Shown one piece after another: positions 15,288 to 27,985 of a DNA stretch of 64,000 nucleotides. Position numbers and translations under genes: made by a program. The first letter of the stretch is position 1, and every line of letters starts with the position of its first letter. Source of the stretch: Triplophysa rosa (Eukaryota; Chordata; Actinopteri; Cypriniformes; Nemacheilidae); contig NC_079905.1 of assembly GCF_024868665.1 (NCBI RefSeq), positions 1,169,042 to 1,233,041 on the forward strand, given 5' to 3'. The notes under the pieces are model-generated. The model did not search any database. It saw only the letters and a program-made list of their open reading frames with translations, and was not told where the DNA came from.

Positions 15288-15328
15288 GTCTTTGAACGTG
15301 AATAACTCAGGCCCTGTGTGCTCTAGCA

Positions 15329-15545
15329 CAGTGGTTCTCAAACTTTTTCGTTGTAAGGCCCCCTTTGTGTAGAGTGCATCGCTTTGCGTCCCCCCAAATA
15401 AAGACTTATGATCTTAAATGTAACATTTTTATTTAAACAAAAACATATTTGGTTATACAATGCTGAAACATCAATTCTTTTGTCTGGTGGTCTTATTTTT
15501 CTGATGTTTGATTGCATAAAATCTATGATCATTTTCTATATATGA
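15329..15545. mobile_element. Truncated hAT-like MITE
   Basis: It begins CAGTGGTTCTCAAACTTTTT and shares GGTCTTATTTTTCTGATGTT and nearby sequence with the complete copy at 46209-46475. The right terminus (GAGAACCACTG) is missing, so this is a decayed copy. Confidence 0.75.
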
Positions 15546-15771
15546 CCCTTTCGTGTAATTCAAGTCACCAAGTTCCCACCTGCCAAAAGTGCTAAAACAA
15601 GATACTACAAGGCCACAGAAATCATACTTTTACTTGATGATAACCATAGCAACATGACTTTAATTCATATTTCCAATCGTCTCAGAAGAAATCATAATAC
15701 TATATCAAAGAGAGCAATGACACACAGTAGTACTTTTTGCCTTTTATTTTTCTATGATCAAACATCTTTCA

Positions 15772-16427
15772 CACTGTAAATATAACATAAAGAATGTGCA
15801 TAGTGTATAGTCTCTTGTCTGACCAGAAGAAGTGGGACTTGTGGTGAGAGGGGCTGGGCCCAGGGGTGCTGAAGGGCCTCTTTGGAGGAACCCACTCATC
15901 ATCAGATGAACTCAGACTGTAACACAAACAAACACAGTTCATGCCAATGTAACGAACTGTGTCTTTATATAATAAATAATATAATAAACTAGCAAACATC
16001 TGAATACTCGTCTAGCAAGCGCAGTCATGATAAAAAATGATGACACAAATAATACATTTCAAAAACCATAAACTTACTTATCCAGCGATCAGGATCCTCT
16101 CCTTCAATGAAGGCCACCTCTCGTACCCAATCGAAGCTCGCGTCGCTCTCCAAATCCGTGACACCGAGTCGATCTAACTCTTCCAAACAGCCTCTAACCC
16201 GAGAAAAACCTTCTTTTGATGCCGTTTTCCCTTTTTAGAAGCCATTTTTGGAGTTCCAAACGAGCCCGTGCCGTGTGCATTACTCCATGGTGTGTCTGGG
16301 CTATGTGTTTTGCACATGTCTCCTCTCGTTCACGCTGCAATATCTCAGCCGCTGCTTGGTCGATATAAGCTTGCGATATACCATCGTAAAGCTGAGAGCC
16401 AAAGCTCTCCGAGGATATGCATGTCAT
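15772..16427 (-). pseudogene. Degraded or unassigned coding fragment in csnk2a1 intron 1
   Basis: Minus-strand frames read protein-like text in pieces. One is a charged segment with IDQAAAEILQREREETCAKH. A second, in another frame, contains SKEGFSRVRGCLEELDRLG then VTDLESDASFDWVREVAFIE. A third, after a splice-like acceptor, holds SSDDEWVPPKRP. A possible start ATG (MASKKGK) reaches the second piece only by a frame change, and the splice phases do not fit cleanly. It may be the N-terminal region of a transposon-encoded or host-derived protein. I do not recognise the family. Confidence 0.3.
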
Positions 16428-16429
16428 CT

Positions 16430-18000
16430 GGATCGGTGCATGTTTTCATATTTCCCCGAATTTTAAAATATCATAACACTACTTTATTGTACTGTACTTT
16501 ACACATGCACACAACCACAGTCAGAAAACGCTGAACATTTTGACTTGGATTTGAAATGAAAACTCATTTTGTAGATGAGAGCCTAAGGTAAACGATGATG
16601 TAGCATCTGCTGCAGCTCACGGAGCACATACTCAATCATTTCACTTGTCTGTTTACAAAAGACGATTTCATACCTCACCATTCAGTGGAAGACTGTGGGA
16701 TGTGTGATTATAATTCGATTAAAATAACAGTGGAACCTTATTCCTGGGAATGAGAGCTTTTATTTGATGTATGACTTGCACATAAGTGTCATATTCGAGT
16801 AATATGAAAAATATGAATACTGGGGGGGTAGAGATGGTGTAAATTAAGTGTAAATAACTTTCTTGCAATGAAATAAATGTCAAAGTGATCCATATCTGCA
16901 GAAAATAGAGATTCTAAGCTTTCAAACAGTAGCACATGTGGGGTTCTTGGTCCACTACAGACCTTTAAAAACGTCATTCCTCTTTAAAGCCGTGACCTGA
17001 TCTGCGTGTGGTAGAGAATGAAAGTAAACCGTATGACCGAGACGCTTTACGGACGCCTGACTCCCTGATAAATTGGACCTAGGTGCTTAAACACTGGGCA
17101 GAAAAGTTTTAATCTAAGTGCAAGCAGATCGAGGAAGAGTAGACCATGCGCTCCAAAAATGTCAAGACATTCTTTCAGGGATGAAAACGCACACCAACAC
17201 GATTTATGAATATCTTCTGCAAGCTATTTGATTTTACCACAGTTAAGAGGGTACGTAGAATCAAGTACTTTTTACTAAAAACCATCCACGATGGATCATT
17301 TTTGTGCTGGATGAGATTTTGGTTTGAGCATCATTCCAGAGATTCCCGACAAACAGTGAGCACTGAGCACAGCGCTAAACCTGATATCACATGTTGCTTT
17401 TAAAGTCACAATGCTTGTGTTCACTGAGAGTCAGCGCTGGAGTCAAATATTTGGTTCGAAGTTCCCAGAAAGGGTCACCCAAAGCCAAAAAATGATAAGG
17501 TTTACCTTAATGTTTGAGGGCAGCCACTGAAATCTTGATGACTTTATCGTTGTACTGGCAAGAGGGTGAAACACTACACACCTATAAAGCAACACAAAAC
17601 AAGTAACATTAAAAATCATCAATGACGTCAGTTGGGATTAGTGTAAATAAAACATGCTGTGTGCAGCCAAACCAGACCACAGACATCAGCATTAAAAACG
17701 CAACAACACAGATGTTGTGTGATGTTTGACAGGTTTGTGTTTTATCAGAAGACACAAACAGTCATGTCAGTCACGAGACTGAAATATAAAATAACCATCA
17801 CATCAGCCTTTAAGATTTTAATAACATTGATGCAGACATGTGCCATTTTCTCTCTCAATATTATTCAGTGCTGCTCAATACCCAATAATTCCCATGAAAT
17901 ATGTTCAAGCTCTGTTAGAGGCGGGACTACCCGTTTCACGATCCAATGGCAGCTTCTCTTTAAACAGCCTCTTTTTGTAATTGATCACATTTAAGCCAGA
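16430..18000. other. csnk2a1 intron 1, no recognised feature
   Basis: AT-rich sequence with scattered short open frames that lack splice sites, domain-like text or terminal repeats. No non-coding exon could be supported here. Confidence 0.4.
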
Positions 18001-18460
18001 AATAAAAATTCTGTCATTTATTCCCCCTTTTCAATCAAAACCTGTACATGACTCTATATTCAGTGGAGCACAAAAGAAGATATTTTGAGAAATGTCTCAG
18101 TGGTTTTGTGATCATACAATTGAAGTCAATAGAGTTTAAAGGCGGGGTGTCCGATTTCTCTTAGCCGTTGTTGATGTTCAAATCACCAAAACAAACACAC
18201 CCCTACCCCCATCTTTCGCTTTCGTCAGCGCTCGGCGCTGTAATGTCCGTCCTGTGCACCTTACTGCTGATTGGCTACAAGGTTGTTTTGGTACTCTGCC
18301 TGACTCAGTTGTCTAAAGCGTCATTTGGAAATCGGTTACCCTGCCTTGAATGTTGTTTGGTTATCAACATTCTTCAAAATATCTTCTTTTGTGTTCTGCA
18401 GAAGAAAGTCAGTAATACAGGTTTGGAATAACATGGGGGTGAATAAATTGTATTTCATTT
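18000..18460. mobile_element. MITE family A relative, interrupted by another insert
   Basis: GAAGATATTTTGAGAAATGT (from about 18078) and ATCAACATTCTTCAAAATAT (from about 18363) are the complementary arms of a family A subtype. They are separated by an unrelated GC-richer insert at about 18140-18345, beginning AAAGGCGGGGTGTCCGATTT, which is itself probably a repeat. Confidence 0.6.
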
Positions 18461-18773
18461 TAACTGAATCATTAGTTATAAGTGATGTCGGGAGCCTGTT
18501 GTTGGTGATATAATAAAATATGTTGTTGCTGTATGGCCACATTAAATGCACCCTTGACACATGTCCTATAAATTAAATATGGATATACTCCAGTGTTTAC
18601 AGTTATTGATAACCACACAGAGACCAACCCACATATTCAAACAAACGCTAGTGAAAAGAAACCAGGAGCGCACAAACTGCATCTCAAAACCTAGTAACTT
18701 GACCACCTAAACAGCATTTCTGGCAATTATGTTTTGAATGCACAAAATTACATTCAAAATTGCTATCTACATC

Positions 18774-19225
18774 AGGGGTTCTCAAAGAGTGGTCCGCAGA
18801 CCACCAGAAAAACCATGTCCAAGAAATAATGCCACAATTTTTATTTATATTAAAAAGTGCATATTTTCACATGGACATTTGCACTAATACAATAAGCATA
18901 TTGTGTTTATTATTCCCACCAACATTAACTCTGGGTCAACAACAGAAATGTTTATTCTATTTCAATTGAGAACAGCAAATGCCTGCTTTCTTCAGAGGCT
19001 TGCAAACAAAGCTAAAGCTCATAATAAAATGACTCTGTTTTAACTCATATAAGTGGTATTACACTATAACACTATACAACCTGCATTTAAGAATTTAGGT
19101 TAAAAAAATACAATACAAGTAGTTCGAATGGCACCTAAGAGTACAAATATGCTTAATAACTGTTAGAATTATAAAGGTGGTCCTCGAAAAAAGAAATCCC
19201 TGGCCCAAAAATGTTTGAGATACTT
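18774..19225. mobile_element. hAT-like MITE with GGGGTTCTCAAA end
   Basis: The left end CAGGGGTTCTCAAAGAGTGG and the right part CCAAAAATGTTTGAGATAC form a poor inverted repeat of the 'ggttctcaaa' type seen at 46209. The interior is non-coding and AT-rich. The boundaries are approximate. Confidence 0.45.
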
Positions 19226-20029
19226 GGTCTGTCTATGTAGGTAGCTCACTAGTTTGGGACACAAAAATAAGTCAGATAGCAAGATTAAAGAATACAAAAA
19301 TGAGACAATCCGTTTAATTCAGTGATGGTTTGGGGGTAAATTTCTCCCCAGATTAAACACCTTCGCTACCATGCAGAATCACACCGATTTACTAAAAATC
19401 ATTGCTTGTACAATTGAACCTTTTCCTATACTGTCAGTATTTAATCCAAATGTCCTATAAAACCATATCCACCCTTTAAATATCCCACTGAAAAATAAAC
19501 CACATCTATTCTTCGAACACCATTTCCAACTTCTATAAACATCATACGAGGTCTGAATAAATACTGGTTTCATTATTTTGATTTATTTCTAATTCTAATG
19601 ATGAAGATATTAAACAGGAAAAAAATCATAAGCTCAGTCTGAAGTCTTGAACTCTCATTCAGATCTGAATGGGCAGCATCAGTTGGCAGCTAAACTAAAA
19701 GCCTCGCTCAATTTTAAACATTTAGCTTATTTATTTAATTAATACATCTACACTCAAGCATATCTTAAGACATAATATAAACGTCAAACACAATAAAATA
19801 CCCAACGAATCGTCGAATTAATCTTTATATTATTAGCATATCATCACGTTAGCCTATAGCCATGCTAACGTTTAACATCTACAGATTAAAGGCATTATAA
19901 AAACACAATGAGTAGAAAACACAATATACAAGTCCCAAACTGTCAATAAAATTATTCAATGATGCTATACCGGGTAGAAATTCGTGTTATATGGCATAAA
20001 TTGTTGAAATAAAATGCGGTTTGGATTAC

Positions 20030-20230
20030 CTCTCTGCTCTCTGTTAATATGGCGGAGGAGTTAGCGCGAGGAGACGCGACGCTCCTCCAGTCCTGCAGGG
20101 GGCGCGACACAGCGGCGCGCTCACTCAAGCTGACTTCCGCTCAAAGACACTCGATTTCCAGACATCCCGCTGTCAGTCGAAGCCATTCTATTACTCTGAG
20201 GCTGAGACGGCGGAGAATATGCTATTACTA
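20030..20230 (-). promoter_or_regulatory. csnk2a1 promoter and probable non-coding first exon
   Basis: This GC-rich, CpG-containing block is isolated in AT-rich DNA about 6.1 kb upstream of the first coding exon. On the minus strand a donor GAG|GTAATC ends a candidate exon at 20030, matching a non-coding first exon. ATGGCGG at 20049-20055 within AATATGGCGGAGG is a strong YY1-type motif just inside the proposed transcript. CCTGCAGGGGGCGCG at 20092-20106 is CTCF-like on the plus strand. No TATA box is evident, as expected for a housekeeping kinase. The transcription start is inferred. Confidence 0.6.
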
Positions 20231-21850
20231 AACCAGCCATCCCACTCTGCATTGTAAAAAATGTTCGTGATTTTAACAAAAAATGATTTTAAAATGCTAG
20301 GGTGAAAACCTGTTTAACTGTAAAACCCCTTCACATATATAGTTATATTTTCCTATAGTTATGTACATTATGGTGTTTTGTATTACATTTTACGTTATTT
20401 AATTAATTGTTAAGAGTCGCATCTGTTAGTCTCATTAATTTTACCCCAGATAGATACACAGACTGACAGATTTTTATGTTTTGTGAAGTATAAATGTAGC
20501 CCAAAATGTTGTGTATTAACAATCTGAGTGAGAATGTAATTTCATGGTAGACAAGAATGTTGGCATTGCGAGTCAGTAGTTCATGTGGGTTCATTGTGTG
20601 TCTGAGTATCACATGACTCACTGAATGAATGGGATGCCAGGTTGATAGTCTTTTATTTGATAGAAATATTCGTAGTTATCAGCTCCTCTGACATTAATTA
20701 AAATGCCAGATACAAAGACCTGAAGTGTGACACTCTAGAACCCTGTCAGCATCTTATGAAGCTTATTAAATGGCCTGTCTGTCAAAGTAATAAAGAAATG
20801 GGCCAATTTACCTGATGACAGGCAACTCAATTACCCATTTTTGCCAATTGTAATCCAACCTAATGTGGACTTGCACTTCAGAAAGATAACTGATGGAAGA
20901 AGTCTGAATAAGTGTGGTTTTCAATGACAGTAAATCTCATTGTAAAAACCATTTCACTTAATGTAAGCCCTTCTGTCTGATTCATTCTTTTAAATATTAT
21001 TTAACTGCTATTAAGAAATGTCTAATTAGCCATTTTAGACCTAATTAGATTATTATAACCCTAAAAAAAAAGAGCGAACATTCTTTTTCACGATACCAAC
21101 ATTTGAATCAGACTGTCCAGCGATTTTGACGAAGAACATGTCTGAAGTATGAATCAGGACAGTCTTGAAGTTTAATACCTGTGAAAGTAAAGCCACCTCA
21201 AACTATTTGATAGAATGCCCGAGTAATTGAGCGTGGATTATTCCTCAGTCTCATGTGATACTTCTCTGTATTAAAAAGTGATTCAATCCCATCAACCGCT
21301 GAATAAATCCTGTCTGGTATGTGCTGGTTAAAGAGCGTCATTTTTCCACGATGATGGAAGGCAATGAAACTTATCTTGACATTATGACAGCTGGCACAGG
21401 GTTCACGCACTTTATCAGGAGAGGTCGCAGCTTCTTACCGACCACACAAATCAAACAGCACTCACATTTGTGTGATGGTTGCTTTATTGCAAACTAATTC
21501 TTCAATCTTCGTGGTACACAAGCCTTTTTCATATATCTATTATATTCGAACAAATTGAATGAAGACACAACCAAGAAAGGCCATTCAGCAAGAATAAACA
21601 GACCTCTTAATACAAACGCTTTCGCAATATAATTGTTTTTAAATGAATAATAATATAGTGACGATGTTTAAAAAATACATGTTTTATGTTAAAAACGAGT
21701 ACTTCTCTCATATGTGGACCTATTATATAAATAACTTTCTTATTAATTGAACTGTGTGTTCGTTAATGGCTCTGTTCCTGAAATCATGCCAACACACCTC
21801 AGCAAACAAAGGTTTTTGAGTTCATACTAATCCTCACGGTCGTGTAACCC
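20231..21850. other. AT-rich intergenic sequence
   Basis: No gene, RNA or clear repeat boundary is supported between the csnk2a1 promoter and the repeat-poor block upstream of gene A. Confidence 0.4.
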
Positions 21851-23260
21851 GAGCGAGGTGGGTTTCTCTCATGTAACGTGCCTTTTTTCAATCCCGAATG
21901 AGTACATTATGTACGGTCCCGCTCATTTCCAGGGGTCCCGTGTGCCCTCGGGCGCGTTTCACATACACATGTAAATCTGACCTTACCAGCTTTCAAAGAC
22001 TTCCCTCGCCAACGTGTTTCTTGAAAAGACAGCTAAGCGGCCGTAATGTGGCCTAGCGAGGGATCCTCAATGGTTAATTATCCATTTACGCTTTTAAAGG
22101 GAAAAATCCTTTTAGCGTGCAGACAGAGGAGTCCTTTGATAGCGGGCGAGGCTGCTCCGAAATACCACAGCGGAGGACATGTCAAATGTAACTCTATTAC
22201 ACAGGAACACTTTCTCCCATTATCAAAACTCTAACCCCGGTTCTGCTTCAGAGCGGCCCGTTCCATTTTACCACAGGCGCCCATGGAAATCCACGAAAGG
22301 TAAAACCCAGATGGGTAGACTTCCTGTCTTGTCTAGAGACGGCCCGTTTCCATTGGCAGGAGCTTGGTCTGATAAAGGGGAAAATAGTCGACAGATTGAA
22401 TGTCCACGGACGGACGAGTCTCTCGTTGGGACGTACAAGAGCTCTTAGTCTTACGCTTCACGCGTTTGTGACATTCTCTGAGATCTTTGTCAGGCCATTG
22501 TTTGTTGAAATACTCACGACGTTATTTGTGTCGTCACGGCAGACTTACGTCACACCTCTCGAATTCCGCCCGCGTCTACTCCTGACTTTCTGGCAACGCA
22601 ACGTATCTCAAAACGACAGGTTCGGCCCAAGACGCTACCCGACACTGTTTTCCAGACCGTCTCTCTCGCTCTCCCTCCCTCAAAATGAATCTCAAGAAAG
22701 AGCAGGAATTTCCTGAACACGGATCTCACAGTCTTTCCTGCAGCGCTGAGCACTAATACCTCCTTTATCGCTGGCATCATGACAACAAGAGGCCAAAAAA
22801 CAAGCGCCATTTCCCCAACACCAGGCTTTTGACTGAGGAAAACTTCTATTTATCTTCTGCCAGGCCGCTATTGCCTTACGGAGCAATTAGGGTTACCTTT
22901 CCCTCCGAATACTGCCCTGAGACCCAGGGAATCCCCCCACTGAGTGAACCCACCGGCGGTCTATGGGGCATCGGACTGACGTGCACAGGTCAAAGACCAC
23001 CTGAAGATCAGGTTAAGCGCGACCTCCTGCTCGCATCACAACTTTCCACAGAAACGCAACACTTCCACCTGCAGAGAAAGCCAAACACGTTAAATATGCA
23101 GCGGGTAACAAAAGGTTTGCTGTCACACAAAGGAAGCGATAGAGACTTTCATTGGGAATGTACAGGAGACGTACGAATCCTTACATTAAGCCGTGCAATT
23201 AACGTAATCCAAGACGAAGCTGTTTTCCCCTCTTCTCTTCTTTCACAATAAGCGCAGCTC
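21850..23260. promoter_or_regulatory. Repeat-poor, GC-richer block upstream of gene A (candidate regulatory DNA)
   Basis: This 1.4-kb block lacks the MITE signatures common elsewhere, is richer in GC than its flanks, and ends just before the gene A TATA box. Open frames in it (for example 22829-23251) have no splice support or recognisable domains. I infer possible cis-regulatory function only from position and repeat depletion. Confidence 0.3.
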
Positions 23261-23292
23261 TCCTCCCACAATCTCAATGGCCTTCGAAGAGG

Positions 23293-23300
23293 TATAAAAG
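23293..23300 (+). promoter_or_regulatory. TATA box of gene A
   Basis: TATAAAAG, 99 bases before the ATG at 23392. The same motif in the same place precedes stm and gene C. Confidence 0.75.
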
Positions 23301-23391
23301 CGTCGACGGACGGCGTCGCCACAGGACCAGTTCAAGTGCAATACTACATAGTGTACTGTAGACTGCAGGAGCCCGTCTCTGATCTCCGACC

Positions 23392-26300
23392 ATGCTCACC
23401 AGGTAAGACACCTGACATCATTTCATCGATGACTGAGACACACAACACAGAGTTTACTTTAGTTACCTTTATATCTTCACAATTCTACTATTGAGACATT
23501 GAGAAATGCACACATCACAGGAGTTGATATTATAGAATTAAGATGAAATTTCAATTCACAGCATCTGTGAGAACTTCAAAATATCGGCACATAATGCATA
23601 TGTATACAACTCTCTGAAGCTAATTCTATTCTATGATGTTTTATTATAAATATATACCATTGATAAAAGATATCATTGCTATTATACCTTCGAGTTGGAT
23701 GTAGGAAAATTAAATGTAGAATGAATGTTAAATTTGATATAAAACACTATTTGATTATATTTTTTCTTCATCATTAAAGGGACAGTTCATCCAAAAATGA
23801 AAATTCGGTCATCGTTTACTCACCCTCGGGTTGTTTCAAACCTGGATACATTTATTTGTTCCAATAAACACAGAGAAAGATATTTGGTAGAATGCTCGCA
23901 ATTTTCAGTTCTGGGACATCAACTACTACCATAGTAGGAAAAAAAATATTTTTTGTTCTGTTGAACACATAATGAGATATTTTGAAGAATTTAGGAAAAC
24001 AAAGAGTTCTCGGCACCTTTGACTACCATTTAATTCTTCCTACTATGATAGTCAACGATGTCCCGGAACACCGAAAATTACTTACATTCTTCCAAATATC
24101 TTTCTTTGTTCATCAGAACAAAGTTATTTATTGAGTGACAGCATTTTCATTTTTGGATGAACTATCCCTTGAAGTTCTTACTAATATAAAACAAAACCCC
24201 AAGCTGAAGATGTAGGAACCTGAAATGTATTTTAAAAGAAAAACTAAACAAACGTCCATTATCATCACCCTTTCAGTTATATGGAGGCATTAAACATTTC
24301 TTTGGGAAGTTTTTCTTCATTAATGGAACTGATGTAAAAATGCTCTAAACCTATTTGTCTGTATTAATAAATGATGATTTGTGTTATGTCACAGGTACAT
24401 TCTTATCCTCTGCTCGTTGGCGCTGGTTCTGGTCGAAGCAGACATTGAAGCAGGTGAAAGAATCATTTTCTCAAGAAATTTGACAGACAACAGCCTGAGA
24501 TACGTATCATCACAGAGAATTGTTATTTTACTTAACATGTTCTGATTTAAGAGTCATAGAGTGAAGCAATGCATAAATAGCCTTTAACATATAAACAAAA
24601 TTAAAAGTGCAGATGTTTTCACGTTGTCAATAATGGAACATGTGTTTCCAATATGACATATGCATTACTTTAAACTGAAAAATGCAATGAAATATTTATT
24701 TTTCATTTTAGCTGATGGAGGGTCCCAAGCCATTTTTGCCACAGGTGAAAACACATCGCGTCTGAAACATTCAACGCGTTTTCGTGTCAAATATTCATTT
24801 AGAAATTAAACCATTTTTTTCCCACCACAGATCAGGACTCAACCTCAGACGAGGCACCGACTGGTAAGTGTGTTTCACATTCTGTTTCCAGTGTTTCAGA
24901 CGGACCGCGTCTCACACGACTGCTTTTCTGTTCTGTTATCCACAGAAAGTATGAACTTGGTTTTGTCCGACCTCCCCAACGGTGAGTTTATCATCCATCA
25001 CATGCAGGAGAGAAGCTGGTTAAAGAAAGTCTGGAGTTAAAACTGTGCGCAAGACTGTTAAACATTCACGATACACAGAAATAATGTCATTTTTAGAAAC
25101 AAAAAAACATGTGTGATGAGGAATCCACTACTGCATGTACTGTACAACACAGCTTGGTTTCACATACATAACTCACACGCATAGGAGATCTATTCATCTA
25201 GTGTAGCTCTATCGTTTAGCCTCATAGCCTTTCTCATCACAGTTCACAAAAAATGAAAATCCTTTCATCATTTCCTCACCCTCATGTCATTCAAAACCTG
25301 TATCGCTTTCTTTCTTCTTCAGAACACAAAAACGTGTTTTGAGGAATGTTGATAACCAAACAACACTGTTTGTATGAACACAAAACCACTGAGACATTTC
25401 TCAAAATGTCTGCTATTGTGTTCAACTGAGAAAAAGAGTCAAATACAGATTTTGAACCACATGTGGGGGAATAAATGAGAACAGAACTTTTATTTTTGGG
25501 TGAACTGTGCCAGGGATTTACTCAAGATGCAGACCAGTCTGGTGTTAGTCTTTATAAGTCTGCCCTCTAGTGGTGTCTGAAAACTCACGCACATCTTTTT
25601 TCCATCCTCGGACATCTCTCCTAAAATTCCTTGGCAGAAAAGAAACCAATTGTTGAACATAGAGCTTTAAAATAAAATAGACAGCATAGATTTGTCTTGA
25701 AAAATTATTTCAATTTGAAATCCCACAAAATTGTATTTCTTGGCAAACCTGAGCACAGTTTGAGACACTGTTCAACGAGTAGTTCACTTCAAAATTTGTC
25801 GGAATAAAATGAGGAATAAAAATGACTATGGAAAGTCAAATGGGACAAATTTTAAAGTTAACTACTCCTTGTAAAGTCTCATGTAAAGTGAAAAAATCCT
25901 AAGCAGCACAAGATGAAAGCAAAAGTCTCCATTTGCTTTCCATTCAATTCAATTCAATTTAATTTAATTGTTGTACTACTGATAGAATGAAGATGTTAAT
26001 GAGATCTCATCTGTGATTTTTCTTTTCTTTATGTCCAGATGAGCTTTTGTATCATAATGGAGCAACCGCAGGTATAACAAATGACAGCACAGTTAATGAT
26101 AAAAATAAAGAGTATTCATTCAATTGAACTATTGACAATCAGCTGTAAAAATAAACATCACAAATAACTGTAATAATCAATCGTCCTATCATCATTTAGA
26201 TGCCAGCAGTACTAGTGCAGAGACAGGAAATAATTGTGAGTATCAGAAAATAAGAAAAATCTCACATTTTAATTCTTACTCATATTAATTTACACTAAAT

Positions 26301-27329
26301 AGCACAACGAAAGACAAACTGCATGAACACTAAATGTCTCTTTCTATTCTCAGCACCTCAAGTAAATGATGTACCCAAAGCAGGTGAGCAATTCCATTAT
26401 ATGCAATAATTATACTATTATATGTAAAGTGGAAAACAATATATATAGTGGTATAGACTGTATGTGTAGTGTAGAAACATGAGCATCATCTAGTGCGGGA
26501 CAAAAAGTCAATTCAAATATTTCTTGCATTATTACATTACTTTTATATTTTCCCTAAAAAGTGTCATTACTGCATTGGGAAAAACTCCTTTTAAAACTGT
26601 ATTTACATCATGGTAGAATTTATTTGATGCTGATGTTTTATAAAAATATTAGATTATAAAGTACTTTACTGTAGTATAGTTTTTACTATAGTAAACTGTG
26701 CCAATTGTAGCAATTACTAAACTTTGTAAATGTATACTATAGTATTCTGTAGTATTAACAATAAGCTGATAACCTGTAGTATATTTAATATTTACTACGG
26801 TAAACTGTAATACATTTGAATATTTACTACACTTTGTAAATGTACACTATGGTACTCTCCAGTATTAACGATAGCAAATTCATTGTCAAATTGTAGTATA
26901 TACTGTAGTAAACTTTCACATTTACTATGGTAAGGTTTAATAGCTCATTTTACTAAAGTTTACAATAGTAAATAGTACAGTACACAACATTTTTTGGACT
27001 GTGTTTTCACCCATTCGCTATGAACATCTCACGTTTGTTTATTTGTCTCTAGATGCAGCTCAATCTAGTATGGAAGACCATGATGGTAAATTTCAGATTG
27101 TAATAAACACATACAGTGAATAAACGTTTAAACTACAAGTCGTACCATTTTTGCCAATTCTCGGTCTCTCTCTTCAGAGGACGAAGGCCCAGACTCGGAG
27201 GAGGTGGCAGTGGTGAAACCCGCCCCAGTTCCAGTCCAACGGGCAACCAAATCCCACAATGCATCAGCACGCAAGCGCAGCAAACCCTCCTCTGCCACAA
27301 AAAAGAGATCAAGAAACCTTCGTCCATGA
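23392..27329 (+). CDS. Gene A: small secreted acidic protein of the starmaker-type cluster
   Basis: Ten coding exons: 23392-23402, 24395-24453, 24712-24744, 24831-24863, 24946-24981, 26039-26071, 26200-26235, 26354-26383, 27053-27085, 27178-27329. They encode 151 aa. Exon 1 gives MLTR and ends in phase 2; exon 2 completes a signal peptide (YILILCSLALVLVEA). All later introns are phase 1. The mature protein is first acidic and Ser/Thr/Asp-rich (DQDSTSDEAP, EDEGPDSEE), with possible CK2 sites. It then switches to a basic tail (ARKRSKPSS, KKRSRNLRP) that includes an N-glycosylation sequon (NAS). There are no cysteines after the signal peptide. The architecture matches stm downstream, so I infer a tandem paralogue and an extracellular, possibly biomineral-associated, role. 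I recognise no named gene. Confidence 0.8.
23774..24171. mobile_element. MITE family A, copy in gene A intron 1
   Basis: Ends TTAAAGGGACAGTTCATCC and GGATGAACTATCCCTTGAA, with the internal family signatures (GAGATATTTTGAAGAATTTA, CTACCATAGTAGG). Confidence 0.8.
25235..25510. mobile_element. MITE family A, shorter subtype
   Basis: Begins CACAGTTCACAAAAAATGAA and ends TTTTATTTTTGGGTGAACTG. It contains TTCAGAACACAAAAACGTG and TTGAGGAATGTTGATAACC. It lies in gene A intron 5 and has no coding capacity. Confidence 0.65.
25559..25573 (-). promoter_or_regulatory. CTCF-like motif in gene A intron
   Basis: Minus strand CCACTAGAGGGCAGA matches the CTCF core except at the last base. It faces the plus-strand motif at 20092, giving a convergent pair that brackets the 5' half of gene A. 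Confidence 0.5.
26590..26990. repeat. Degenerate repeat of TAGTAAACTGTAGTA-like units
   Basis: Short palindromic words (ACTATAGTAAACTGT, TTTACTAC, TAGTATTAACAATA) recur many times without a fixed period. A related stretch lies at about 38850-39040 in an stm intron. This is low-complexity or decayed transposon sequence. Confidence 0.55.
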
Positions 27330-27985
27330 GATGTGAACGGTAGACAGGGAATCAAAGACAGACCCGTCATGCCAAGGCAGTAATATAAGAAAAACAAACA
27401 TTATTGTTTTTGTTTGCAGCGGCATTTTTTATGTTTTGAGAATCTTGAATTAGACCTTATCTTCTGTGATGTACTGATTTATCTGTGTTTGTCGATCTAT
27501 TTGTTTGTTTTTATGACATTCGGCACAGACTCTATGGGTGCTTGTCAAATATTCTACAAACTCAAGCCAGAGGTCAGGCTGACACAGACACTTTGATGAC
27601 TTCATTTTAGATCAGACAATACAATGTTTAGATTTTTATATTGTATTAGATTTATAGAGGGTTCGTTTTTGTTTTAGATCAATTACAGGATAAAGTTACG
27701 GGATAAGAATCAAAATATCTCAGACTTGACGACAAGCGCTGGTGCTGGCAACCTGATGACTACGTGCTCAGATATGCCGAGACTTTTAGCTCTTAGAAAA
27801 TACACCGAAAAAGCCTTCGCTCTCCTCACAATGTCAGTGTTTAAATCAAAAGTGTTTCTATCTTTGTTTTCAGTAACTTTTTTTATACACAAAGTATTTA
27901 ACAGTATTGAATTTAAATATTACAATCAATAACGTGTTATTCTGAAGCATTTCTTTCTTTTTATTGTACCCCTAAATAAAACACA
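27330..27985 (+). other. Gene A 3' UTR with polyadenylation signal
   Basis: Non-coding sequence after the TGA at 27327-27329. AATAAA lies at 27975-27980, and a second hexamer follows near 28022. Confidence 0.55.

Noticed and set aside
22829..23251. 140-codon open frame upstream of gene A
   Set aside because: No signal, domain or splice support; it overlaps the GC-rich promoter-proximal block.
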